64,000 bases of DNA, taken from Chitinophaga sancti. Lineage in GTDB: Bacteria > Bacteroidota > Bacteroidia > Chitinophagales > Chitinophagaceae. The stretch covers positions 7,510,501 to 7,574,500 of the forward strand of contig NZ_CP139972.1 in assembly GCF_034424315.1 (NCBI RefSeq), in the 5' to 3' direction. Both the position numbers and the translations under genes were made by a program. Below the pieces are notes generated by a model. That model saw only the letters and a program-made list of their open reading frames with translations, was not told the DNA's origin and made no database searches. This document shows, in pieces, positions 43,638 to 52,317 of the stretch (position 1 is the stretch's first letter; every line of letters begins with the position of its first letter).

Positions 43638-46600
43638 ATGAAAGTTGGTACAATACGTTTACTGCTTTGTAGCATATTAGTATTATCAGGACTGCAGCAT
43701 ATGTATGCCCAGACGCCGGGAGGTTCAGGTCGCCCAGCTGCGACTGCAACAGGCATTCCCGGAGCTTATACAAATACTATTATTAACTATGTTCGCTCGT
43801 GGGATCCTGTTATGCCTACATCTGATTTGAGTGCTGTTACGGGTGCTACGGATGTAAGCACCGTAAAGCAGCGTACCCAATACTTCGATGGACTGGGGCG
43901 ACTTTTACAAACAGTCACCAAAGGTACCAGCACTTCCGGTAAAGACCTGGTAGAACCTGTGCAATATGACAACTTTGGACGGGAAAGTTATAAGTACCTT
44001 CCTTATGTGCCACAGGCCGGCAACACAAATGATGGCAAATTCAAGACAGATCCTTTTAATGCACAAAATACCTTTTATCAGAATACGACACTGAACCCTG
44101 GTGCTGCGGGGGAAAATATTTATTATGGTCAGACAGCATATGAATCTTCTCCATTAAACCGTGTGCTGAAACAGTATGCAACTGGTAATAGCTGGGCAAA
44201 GAATGATGCGTCTGGCGTAGAGAAAGGTGGGAATAAACCAGTAGAACTGCAATATCAGCTCAATACGGTCGCAGACGAGGTGCGTATCTGGGATATGCCT
44301 GCTACAGGAAATATTCCTACCAGTGCTAATGGTCGTGTATATGCTGCCGGTCAGCTGTTTAAGAATATCATGAAGGACGAGCAAGGACAGCGTGTGGTAG
44401 AATATAAGGATGTACAACACCGCGTGGTGCTAAAAAAGGTGGAACTAACAAGCAATGCTGCAGATGGACATACGGGATGGTTGTGCACCTATTATGTATA
44501 TGATGATTTGGATAATCTGCGTTGTGTGATTCCTCCCAAAGCCGTAGAGCTCATCAAAAGCAGCTGGACGATAGATGCAACGGTCGCGGAGGAACTCTGT
44601 TTTTTCTACGAGTATGATGGTCAAAACCGCATGATCAGAAAGAAATTACCCGGAGCCGCTTATACAGAAATGGTGTATGATGTACGGGATCGCATGGTAT
44701 TTATCCAGGATGGCAATCTGCTGGCAAAAGGTCAATGGAAAGTGATCTTCTATGATGAACAGAACCGGCCGACAATGACTGCATTATATAATTCAGCATC
44801 GACCAGGACCCAGCTGCAAAACAGTATGAACACTGCGGTTACTAATTCGCAGAATATTTCCTATACCATCCCCGGAGTAAGCGATATGGTAATAGGCAGT
44901 TATGAGCCGGATGTACATAGTTATCAGGCCACGAATAGTATTGCATTTGAGTATGGATATGAATCTGGTACCGGGGCAGAAGTAGCTGCGGAAATTGATG
45001 CAGCTGCTAACCGGGGCGTTGTAGCCGTTACGGCTGTCAATCCCCTGCCTGACATTTCTGCCGCTAGTCTTACGCCATTATCCTATACTTTTTATGATAA
45101 CTATAGTTTTACCGGTGCACAAGCTGCAGAATCAGCAGACTTTAGCAAACCACAGGCAGGTACGAATCTGTATGCAGAATCAATTGCTGGTACGAGCACA
45201 AATACCCGGGGATTGGTTACCGGTACAAAAGTAAAGATATTGGGTACCACGGACGGCTGGCTGACCACCACCAATTATTACAATGATAAGGGGCGCCTGG
45301 TACAGACGATTGCTGATAATATCAGCGGCGGCCGGGATGTTACTACGAACCTGTTTGACTTTAGTGGTAAATTGCTTAGTAGCTATCGAAAACAGGGTAA
45401 CAGGCGTAGTGCAGTAACACCACAAAGTACTGTCCTTACTATGTTCAGTTACGATGCTGCTGGCAGGGTAAAGACAGTAAAGAAAAGGTTGAATGATAAT
45501 ACTGCTTTGGAAAGGACCATTGCGGACAATAGTTATGATGAATTAGGTCACCCACAGGTCAAGCGCCTGGGAGTAACGGGTACGTCTACACAGATGGAAA
45601 CCCTCAATTATGAGTATAATATCCGTGGCTGGTTGAAAAGCATTAATAAAGGTTATTTGAGTTCATCCCCAACGAGCAACTGGTTCGGTCAGGAATTGAG
45701 TTATGATTATGGTTTTACCACCAGTCAGTATAATGGTAACATTGCGGGAAGCAGGTGGAAAAGTGCAGGTGATGGTATTAACAGGGCTTATGGGTATCAG
45801 TATGATAACTCCGGCAGGCTGATTGCTGCTGAATTCAATCAACAAAATGCTGCCGGTGCGGGCTGGACCAAAGATAAGATGGATTTTTCTGTGAGTAATC
45901 TCACTTATGATGCGAATGGAAATATCATGTCTATGACGCAGAAGGGAGTAGTGGGCACAGCAGCTCCTTCTATTGTTGATCAGCTAACTTATACGTATAA
46001 GTTAAATGGTAACAGGCTGGGAGCAGTGGCTGATCCTATGAATACCGCATCTGCTAAGCTGGGCGATTTTGTAAAAGGAAATTCTTCTGGTGACGATTAT
46101 GATTATGATGCGAATGGCAACCTGAAATATGATCTGAATAAGAAGATCAGTGCGATTGCTTATAATTATTTGAACCTGCCGGAGGTGATTACTGTTACAG
46201 GAAAGGGAAGTATTCAATACCTGTATGATGCTAGCGGCAATAAACTGAGAAAGATTGTAACGGATAATACAGGTACCCTGGCAAAAATCACTACCACCGA
46301 TTATATAGGGGAGTTAGTATACCGGCAGGATAGCCTGGAATTGATCAGTCATGAGGAGGGGCGTATAAGGCCTGTTTATGTTACGGGTAGCCCGGTTGCT
46401 TATGTGTATGATTATTTTATCAGGGATCATCTGGGTAATATCCGCTTAGTATTAACAGAGCAGACAGATTTTTCGATGTATGCGGCAACGATGGAGACGG
46501 CAGCTGTGGCGACAGAGACAGCATTGTTTAGTAATATTACTGAAACAAGAGCAGAAAAACCTGCGGGATATCCGGAGGATGCCACTACGGCGACTAATAA

Positions 46601-48068
46601 ATTTGTGGCAAAGTTAAATGCCAGGGTGGGCGGACAGAAGATTGGGCCGTCACTGGTGTTGAAAGTAATGGCGGGTGATACGGTACAGATTAGTGCAAAG
46701 GCATTTTATAAGTCTCAGGGGCTGCAGGAGAGTAATAAAAAGATACCGGCCGAAGACATGTTGGTAAGCCTTGTTCATGCCTTTACAGGAGATAATAGTG
46801 AAACAGGTGTTCATACTGCGGGGATACAGGAGAATAGTACGCCGTTTAATGAAAATTTTATTAATAATGATTATCAGCGTTTAAAAGAGAAGAATAGCGA
46901 TGACTTACCAACTGTGAGGCCGAAGGCATATTTGAATTATGTGTTGTTTGATAATGATTTTAAGATGGTGGAGAATAACAGTGGGGTAAGGCAGGTGAAG
47001 GAGGCTCCTGATAAGTTGCAGGAATTAGTTGTGGGTAAGAATGTGATGCAAAAGAGTGGGTTCCTGTATGTATATACCAGTAATGAGAGTACGCAGGATG
47101 TGATGTTTGATAATGTGGTATTGGGCTTGAATAGCGGGCCCTTGTTGGAGGAAACACATTATTATCCGTTTGGGTTGACGATGGCGGGGATCAGTTCACG
47201 GGCGGCAGGAGGGTTGCAGAACAGGTTGAAGTATAACGGAAAGGAATTGCAGAGTGGGGAATTTAGTGATGGAGGTGGGTTGGAGTGGTATGATTATGGA
47301 ACGAGGATGTACGATGTGCAGATTGGACGGTGGCATGAGCTTGACCTCCTGGCAGAAAAGATGCCTAGATGGAGTCCTTACGTTTATTCATTTAATAACC
47401 CGATTAGGTTTATTGATCCTGATGGGATGGCCCCCTCTGATTCAACAAGCCTTACGCCGCTCCCCGCACCAAAGGTGACAAAACAACCATCGGTTATCTA
47501 TAATACATTTGCATATAATGAAAATTGCAGAGATTGTGGAACAGATTATGTTACTGAAATTCAGACTACTACAACTGTGCAAAAGAATGGAGAGGGAGCT
47601 ACTTTATATACGATGACTTCGACAACAATAACAACCGTTGGTATTAATGCAAACGGCGAAATTCAAAAAGATTTGTCGCAAAATACACTCACTACAATTC
47701 AGATCTCAACTTCCGACGGAATTAAAACAACAACTATTACTGATCCGAAATCGATTGATATAGGTAAGGTGAGTGGTGATTTGAGTAAAGCTGTAAATAA
47801 AGTCGCGAACGTTAAAGTAAATAATAATGGTCGAAGCCCGGTGCAATTGGTTGCTGAAAGTAATCAACAAAGACAAACATCTGCTGGCTGGGTTGCTACC
47901 GGATCAGGGGTCTTAAGTCTTGCAACTGGTGTCGCAGCAATTTTTTTCCCGGGTGCTGCTCCACTAGGATATACAAGTTTAGCGTCTGGAGGAGCGGGAG
48001 TAGTCGCGGATATTTATGGACGCATGCAAGGAGTAAATCCTGAGTCAATTAGATTAAAAATTAAGTAG
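43638..48068 (+). CDS. DUF6443/RHS-repeat secreted protein with variable C-terminal tip
   Basis: I start at ATG 43638 ([18 protein letters not shown]), which begins a Sec signal peptide and gives 1476 residues. DUF6443 follows ([31 protein letters not shown]), then many YD/RHS repeats ([38 protein letters not shown]). The conserved RHS-core end ([36 protein letters not shown]) lies at about residues 1230-1267. The last ~209 residues are unrelated in style, Thr/Asn-rich, and contain a glycine-rich hydrophobic segment ([18 protein letters not shown]). The tip DNA is more AT-rich. This is the build of a polymorphic toxin; the directly adjacent small membrane gene supports that. Confidence 0.85.
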   Translation: MKVGTIRLLLCSILVLSGLQHMYAQTPGGSGRPAATATGIPGAYTNTIINYVRSWDPVMPTSDLSAVTGATDVSTVKQRTQYFDGLGRLLQTVTKGTSTSGKDLVEPVQYDNFGRESYKYLPYVPQAGNTNDGKFKTDPFNAQNTFYQNTTLNPGAAGENIYYGQTAYESSPLNRVLKQYATGNSWAKNDASGVEKGGNKPVELQYQLNTVADEVRIWDMPATGNIPTSANGRVYAAGQLFKNIMKDEQGQRVVEYKDVQHRVVLKKVELTSNAADGHTGWLCTYYVYDDLDNLRCVIPPKAVELIKSSWTIDATVAEELCFFYEYDGQNRMIRKKLPGAAYTEMVYDVRDRMVFIQDGNLLAKGQWKVIFYDEQNRPTMTALYNSASTRTQLQNSMNTAVTNSQNISYTIPGVSDMVIGSYEPDVHSYQATNSIAFEYGYESGTGAEVAAEIDAAANRGVVAVTAVNPLPDISAASLTPLSYTFYDNYSFTGAQAAESADFSKPQAGTNLYAESIAGTSTNTRGLVTGTKVKILGTTDGWLTTTNYYNDKGRLVQTIADNISGGRDVTTNLFDFSGKLLSSYRKQGNRRSAVTPQSTVLTMFSYDAAGRVKTVKKRLNDNTALERTIADNSYDELGHPQVKRLGVTGTSTQMETLNYEYNIRGWLKSINKGYLSSSPTSNWFGQELSYDYGFTTSQYNGNIAGSRWKSAGDGINRAYGYQYDNSGRLIAAEFNQQNAAGAGWTKDKMDFSVSNLTYDANGNIMSMTQKGVVGTAAPSIVDQLTYTYKLNGNRLGAVADPMNTASAKLGDFVKGNSSGDDYDYDANGNLKYDLNKKISAIAYNYLNLPEVITVTGKGSIQYLYDASGNKLRKIVTDNTGTLAKITTTDYIGELVYRQDSLELISHEEGRIRPVYVTGSPVAYVYDYFIRDHLGNIRLVLTEQTDFSMYAATMETAAVATETALFSNITETRAEKPAGYPEDATTATNKFVAKLNARVGGQKIGPSLVLKVMAGDTVQISAKAFYKSQGLQESNKKIPAEDMLVSLVHAFTGDNSETGVHTAGIQENSTPFNENFINNDYQRLKEKNSDDLPTVRPKAYLNYVLFDNDFKMVENNSGVRQVKEAPDKLQELVVGKNVMQKSGFLYVYTSNESTQDVMFDNVVLGLNSGPLLEETHYYPFGLTMAGISSRAAGGLQNRLKYNGKELQSGEFSDGGGLEWYDYGTRMYDVQIGRWHELDLLAEKMPRWSPYVYSFNNPIRFIDPDGMAPSDSTSLTPLPAPKVTKQPSVIYNTFAYNENCRDCGTDYVTEIQTTTTVQKNGEGATLYTMTSTTITTVGINANGEIQKDLSQNTLTTIQISTSDGIKTTTITDPKSIDIGKVSGDLSKAVNKVANVKVNNNGRSPVQLVAESNQQRQTSAGWVATGSGVLSLATGVAAIFFPGAAPLGYTSLASGGAGVVADIYGRMQGVNPESIRLKIK

Positions 48069-48443
48069 ATGAAAATAAAAGTTAGTACTTATTGTTTGGC
48101 CATATTTGTGATAGCTTATATCGCTATTGTGATTGTACGTGCTTTTAATGGCTTAGACGTTTTTTATTTGTCGGCTTTATCCATAATTTGTTTGATTTGT
48201 CTGCTGTTGTTGTTTGTTAATATGGGAGTTAGAAAGAAACGCGAAAAACGTTCTTTAAAATTTCGAAATCCAGGTGTATTACAAGTACTTGTTTTCATCA
48301 TGATGATTTATAATTCATATAAATTCCTTTTGCCTGGCAACTTTGCAGCTTATTGGGTATATTATTTGTCAATGTTAATAGTTTACCTATTGTTAACTTT
48401 TTTGGTGTTTACGAATTTTTATCATAATGAACGCCAGAGGTGA
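48069..48443 (+). CDS. Multi-spanning membrane protein, candidate immunity protein
   Basis: This 124-residue protein starts on the base after the RHS stop codon. It has four hydrophobic stretches (about residues 6-24, 30-50, 70-85 and 93-115) with a basic loop (RKKREKRSLKFRNPG) that places the loop in the cytoplasm. Base composition is as AT-rich as the RHS tip. Direct abutment and the hydrophobic toxin tip suggest an immunity protein for a membrane-active effector. I know no matching family, so the role rests on context alone. Confidence 0.62.
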   Translation: MKIKVSTYCLAIFVIAYIAIVIVRAFNGLDVFYLSALSIICLICLLLLFVNMGVRKKREKRSLKFRNPGVLQVLVFIMMIYNSYKFLLPGNFAAYWVYYLSMLIVYLLLTFLVFTNFYHNERQR

Positions 48444-48871
48444 CAGACAAATGGTACAATACCTAAAGAAGAATACTGGTAGATTAAGGGACTACGTTGG
48501 CCGCAGGTCATGACTGCTGCTTGTTTTTAATGAATTATGTGAAAGGCATTACCTTTTACTTTTAAAAATCTTGTTGGAGGGTATGGGAATTGGGATTTGA
48601 AAAATTGAACCAGTGTTCATCGACTGAAGCATACATCTTTGTAGCGAATAGACGATATACTTTAGGAGGTAGTTTATTTATAGCCAATTGTTATAATAAT
48701 TAATCTATGAGTAAGTACTATTACCGGGTTCGTCTGGAAATATGCCTGAAGACAGAAGAAACAATCTTAGGCTTTGTAAATATTTCTCATATTTCCTACA
48801 AGAAGTTTGAGGGAATCATAATCTGCTGCCCGTGATCCATCCTACCGCATCACTTGCCAGGAATACCTAAC
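48444..48871. other. Intergenic region with a possible 42-codon frame
   Basis: An ATG at 48707 opens a frame of 42 codons to 48835 (MSKYYYRVRLEICLKTEE, then LGFVNISHISYKKF). It reads plausibly as protein but has no partner or family, so it may be a fragment of a lost immunity or RHS-associated gene. Nothing else is evident in the region. Confidence 0.35.
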
Positions 48872-49258
48872 CTACTCTTTCACGAATGTGCCATGTAATT
48901 CACTGTTTAATACAGGTGTAATCCCTGGATTATGCAGGTATTGTGTGCCCCAATTGTCCATTGCATTAATAACCGGAAGCAGGGAATTGCCAAGCCCTGT
49001 TAAAAAGTATTCCACTTTTGGTGGTGCCACCGGGTATACAATCCGCTCAATGATGCCGTAATCTTCCAGCTCTTTCAATTGTTGGTAAAGTACCCTCCGG
49101 CTTGCTTTGGGGTTTAGTTTCTGCAATTGCCCGGGCCTGTTATGCCCCTGCGAAATATTATAGATCAGGCAAGGTTTCCATTTACCGCCAATGATCTCCA
49201 TAATCATCCCCATTCCACAATCCAGGTCTTTAGGTATTTTTCTTTCCTGCATAGCCAA
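48872..49258 (-). CDS. HxlR-family transcriptional regulator
   Basis: This 128-residue winged-helix protein shows the HxlR core (CGMGMIMEIIGGKWKPCLIYNI, GQLQKLNPKASRRVLYQQLKELEDYGIIER, KVEYFLTGLGNSLLPVI). The cysteine ahead of the first helix (LDCGMG) is the redox- or electrophile-sensing residue in several relatives. It is divergent from the metallo-hydrolase operon, and a palindrome lies between them, so control of that operon is likely. Confidence 0.92.
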   Translation of the reverse strand: MAMQERKIPKDLDCGMGMIMEIIGGKWKPCLIYNISQGHNRPGQLQKLNPKASRRVLYQQLKELEDYGIIERIVYPVAPPKVEYFLTGLGNSLLPVINAMDNWGTQYLHNPGITPVLNSELHGTFVKE

Positions 49259-49332
49259 TTTATTCTGGTGTCGAAATTAACACATAATCATGATATGGGT
49301 GATAGCGATAATTTTAACCCTATGGTATAATG

Positions 49333-49344
49333 AAGTACGTACTT
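49333..49344. promoter_or_regulatory. Palindromic operator candidate for HxlR
   Basis: AAGTACGTACTT is a perfect 12-base palindrome in the 177-base gap between the hxlR-like gene and the divergent metallo-hydrolase gene. HxlR-type regulators bind short AGTAC/GTACT-like palindromes in known cases. It is 75 bases from one start and 92 from the other. Confidence 0.5.
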
Positions 49345-49435
49345 GTCCGGCGTTTGAGAGAAATATAGCTTTGCATCAAGCTTAGAAAATTGCCTGGTAC
49401 ATGCATGTGAGGAGCAACAATTTTAATAAAAATAT

Positions 49436-50386
49436 ATGAAATCGTTTATTTGGATTTGTTTAATGACAGTTGCGTCGCAACTAACTTTTGCACAGGATAC
49501 CATGAAGGTATTGGCACAGCCATCCAGTTATCATATGATGCTGGGTGATATTGAGATCATTGCTTTTTCTGATGGAAGTATTCCCCTGGATTTAAATAAG
49601 GTACTGACGAATACACAGGCGGGAGAATTGAAAAAACTAACAGCGCAAAATTTCCAGTCTCTGATAGTAGAAGCATCTGTAAATGCCTACCTGGTTAAAA
49701 CGGATGGGAAACTGATTTTGATAGATGCCGGTACTGCAGAGCTGTATGGACCTACGCTGGGTCACCTGCCTGCAAATATGATCCGCGCGGGTTATCAGCC
49801 TGAACAAATTGATGCGGTATTGATCACACATATTCATACGGATCATACAGGTGGTTTAATGGATGGTGCCAGGATGGTATTTCCGAATGCAGAAATTTAT
49901 GTGAGCAAAACAGAAGCGGACTATTGGCTGGGTGATGATAACTATAAAAATGCCCCTGCCAGGCTAAAGAAATATTTTGATGAGGCCAGGCTTAAAATGT
50001 TGCCTTACCTGAAAGCAGGAAAGATTAAAACATTCACTTATGGAAAGGAACTTTTCCCTGGAATTTTGCCGGTGGCAAGTCCGGGCCATACGCCGGGCCA
50101 TAGCTTTTACCAGTTAAGCAGCAAGGGAGAAAAGATCCTGTTCTGGGGCGATATTATGCATTCAGCAGCAGTGCAGTTTGCAGATCCCGCGGTAACGATT
50201 GTATTTGATGTAGATCCTGTGGCCGCTGCGCAATCAAGGAAGAAGGCATATGAAGAGGCGGCAAAACAGGGTTACTGGATAGCTGCGGATCATATTTCCT
50301 TTCCCGGCATTGGCCACATACGTAAAGCCGGAAATGGGTATCGCTGGTACCCGATTAATTATACTACAAGTGGTGTAGGCCAATAG
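49436..50386 (+). CDS. Exported MBL-fold metallo-hydrolase
   Basis: This 316-residue protein starts with a signal peptide (MTVASQLTFAQDTM). It has the MBL zinc motif (THIHTDHTGGLMDG: HxHxDH), then a later His in SPGHTPGHSFYQL and an Asp in FWGDIMHSA, and a final His in AADHISFPGIGH. The family includes lactonases, quorum-quenching enzymes and hydrolases such as MpdB; the substrate is not evident. It is first in an operon with an M28 peptidase and a RidA-like protein. Confidence 0.88.
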   Translation: MKSFIWICLMTVASQLTFAQDTMKVLAQPSSYHMMLGDIEIIAFSDGSIPLDLNKVLTNTQAGELKKLTAQNFQSLIVEASVNAYLVKTDGKLILIDAGTAELYGPTLGHLPANMIRAGYQPEQIDAVLITHIHTDHTGGLMDGARMVFPNAEIYVSKTEADYWLGDDNYKNAPARLKKYFDEARLKMLPYLKAGKIKTFTYGKELFPGILPVASPGHTPGHSFYQLSSKGEKILFWGDIMHSAAVQFADPAVTIVFDVDPVAAAQSRKKAYEEAAKQGYWIAADHISFPGIGHIRKAGNGYRWYPINYTTSGVGQ

Positions 50387-50389
50387 TAA

Positions 50390-51754
50390 ATGATGGGCAA
50401 GAATTATCTGGTAATACTGCTCTTGTTCATAGGCGCACCGCTATTTGCACAGCAGGATTCAATATTGATCAGGAAGCTTTACAGCGAAACACTGCAGCAG
50501 GATGTGATGGATATAAATCTTAAATACCTGACATCAAAGATCGGCGCCCGGATTGCAGGATCTGTGCAGGCAAAGCAAACGGTAGAATGGGCAGCTGGCA
50601 TCCTGGCGCAGTTTCACCCGGACAGCCTTTATCTTCAACCTGTGATGGTGCCACATTGGGTAAGAGGAGAGCAGGAGTTTGCCGGCATGATCAGTAAAGG
50701 AATTTCGGCCAGCCTGGATGTATGTGCGCTGGGTGGTTCTGTTGGCACGAATGGTACGCTGACGGCGCAGGTAGTAGAAGTTAGATCCTGGAATGAGTTG
50801 TCAGCACTCGATGATAGTAAGGTGAAAGGGAAAATAGTATTTTTCAACAGGGCGATGGATGCCCGTGAACCGGAGACATTTAATGCTTATCTATCGGCAG
50901 TGGATCAACGCTCGCTGGGTGCGATAGCTGCGTCAAAAAAAGGGGCAGTTGGAGCTATGATCCGATCGCTGACCCTGGCGAAGGACGATTACCCGCATAC
51001 CGGTGCCCTGAGTTATGAGGAAGCAGTCAGGAAAATACCGGTAGCGGCATTAAGTACAAATAGTGCAGATAATTTGAGTAAGGCGCTCAAAGCAGATCCT
51101 TTCTTGCAGGTATCGCTGGAGATGAATTGTGTGCAATTGCCGGACGAGTTATCGTACAATGTGATTGCTGAATTGAAGGGGCATAAATACCCGCAGGAAA
51201 TTGTTTCAGTGGGCGCGCATCTTGATTCCTGGGATTTGGGTGAGGGGGCCAGTGATGATGGAACCGGCATCGTGCAGGCGATGGAGGTACTAAGGTTGTT
51301 CACAAAGATAGGTATAACGCCGGAGCGGACATTGAGGATCATATTGTACATGAACGAAGAAGCTGGTGCACATGGTGGAAAGCAATATGCATCGCAGGTG
51401 AGGGAAGCGAACGAGGTACATGTGGCAGCGATTGAGTCGGATGCCGGTGGATTTATTCCCAGGGGTTTTAGAATAGAAGCTTCGCCAGCTGTTATTGCAA
51501 AGGTGAGAGGATGGTCGCAGTTATTAGTGCCTTATCATGCTGGCGATATCCGCCTGCAACAGCGGGGAGTTGACCTGGTACCTATGAAAGGGATCGCCAA
51601 AGCATTGCTTAGTCTTGACTGTGATGATAGCCGGTTGTTTTACATTCATCATTCAGCCCTGGATACTTATGACCAGGTCAACCCCAGGGAGGTGCAGCTG
51701 GGAGCTGGTGCCATGGCAGCAATGGCTTTTTTGTTTTGTAAATATGGATTATAA
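50390..51754 (+). CDS. M28-family aminopeptidase with PA domain, exported
   Basis: This 454-residue protein starts 3 bases after the hydrolase stop, with a signal peptide (LVILLLFIGAPLFAQQ). The PA-like insert lies in the middle (VKGKIVFFNRAMDARE). The zinc ligands follow the M28 order: GAHLDSWDLGEGASDDGTG (His, Asp), MNEEAGAHGG (catalytic Glu plus ligand Glu), ESDAGGF and HHSALDTYDQV. It likely releases N-terminal residues from peptides in the periplasm or outside. Confidence 0.9.
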   Translation: MMGKNYLVILLLFIGAPLFAQQDSILIRKLYSETLQQDVMDINLKYLTSKIGARIAGSVQAKQTVEWAAGILAQFHPDSLYLQPVMVPHWVRGEQEFAGMISKGISASLDVCALGGSVGTNGTLTAQVVEVRSWNELSALDDSKVKGKIVFFNRAMDAREPETFNAYLSAVDQRSLGAIAASKKGAVGAMIRSLTLAKDDYPHTGALSYEEAVRKIPVAALSTNSADNLSKALKADPFLQVSLEMNCVQLPDELSYNVIAELKGHKYPQEIVSVGAHLDSWDLGEGASDDGTGIVQAMEVLRLFTKIGITPERTLRIILYMNEEAGAHGGKQYASQVREANEVHVAAIESDAGGFIPRGFRIEASPAVIAKVRGWSQLLVPYHAGDIRLQQRGVDLVPMKGIAKALLSLDCDDSRLFYIHHSALDTYDQVNPREVQLGAGAMAAMAFLFCKYGL

Positions 51755-51758
51755 ACAC

Positions 51759-52148
51759 ATGAAAAGGATTTTAATATTGTGTAGTATGCTATTAGTAGCA
51801 GGCCTGGTTACAAAAGGGCAGGTAAAGCTGTTTAGCAACTATACTGAAAGCAGGGGAATGGTATTTGTATCAGGGCAGATAGGAACAGGTGGTGAGAGGG
51901 ATCTGAGTTTTGAAGCAGAGGCAGAAGCCGCATTAAAGAATGTGGGTACTGTTTTAAACCAGTCAGGAACGAAGATGAATAAGGTAGTGAGTGTAACGGT
52001 GTACCTGCAGGATCTGCGTTTGTTCGGGGAATTCAATAGCGTATATGCGCGGTATTTTAAAGCGCCGTACCCGGCCAGGACCTGTGTGGTGGTAAAGGAG
52101 CTGGTACAAAATGCCAGGGTGGAAGTGAGTGTGATTGCGGAAAAGTGA
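51759..52148 (+). CDS. RidA/YjgF-family protein with a signal peptide
   Basis: I start at ATG 51759 (MKRILILCSMLLVAGLVT), which adds a Sec signal before the RidA domain and gives 129 residues. The domain has the typical elements: GMVFVSGQIGTG, ALKNVGTVLNQSGTKMNKVVSVTVYLQDL, ARYFKAPYPARTCVVVKEL with the conserved Arg, and VEVSVIAEK. RidA hydrolyses reactive enamines in the cytoplasm, so an exported version is unusual and suggests a different role. It is the last gene of the operon and is followed by a terminator hairpin. Confidence 0.85.
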   Translation: MKRILILCSMLLVAGLVTKGQVKLFSNYTESRGMVFVSGQIGTGGERDLSFEAEAEAALKNVGTVLNQSGTKMNKVVSVTVYLQDLRLFGEFNSVYARYFKAPYPARTCVVVKELVQNARVEVSVIAEK

Positions 52149-52153
52149 TATTG

Positions 52154-52258
52154 AAAGAGGTTGTATCCAGGGTAAGTTGAAGTCATTGAGTGTTTCATAA
52201 ACACTAAACATGCTTCGCCGGGGTGCCGGGTAACTTTTCCTTTGATACAACCTCTTTT
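52154..52258 (+). terminator. Long-loop terminator after the RidA gene
   Basis: AAAGAGGTTGTATC (52154-52167) pairs exactly with GATACAACCTCTTT (52244-52257) over 14 bases, with a 76-base loop and a T-rich end. The arms resemble those of the ohr terminator (AAGAGGCTGT type). It sits directly before a dispersed repeat copy, as the ohr terminator does. Confidence 0.65.
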
Positions 52259-52261
52259 CTC

Positions 52262-52317
52262 TTAAAATGGTTTTCATGCCCGTTGGTGAATTCCCACTTT
52301 CATGAATGTTTTATTTT
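52262..52317. repeat. Second single copy of the dispersed ~55-bp repeat
   Basis: This copy (TTAAAATGGTTTTCATG, CCGTTGGTGAATTCCC, then CTTTCATGAATGTTTTATT) is close to identical to 4975-5031. It lies between convergent genes, and its last 7 bases extend into the end of the GH92 gene. It also aligns with the A-type units of the array at 57896-58243. Confidence 0.75.

Noticed and set aside
43417..43773. A 118-codon minus-strand frame overlapping the RHS start
   Set aside because: It overlaps the signal peptide and first domain of the RHS gene on the other strand, and its translation resembles no protein.
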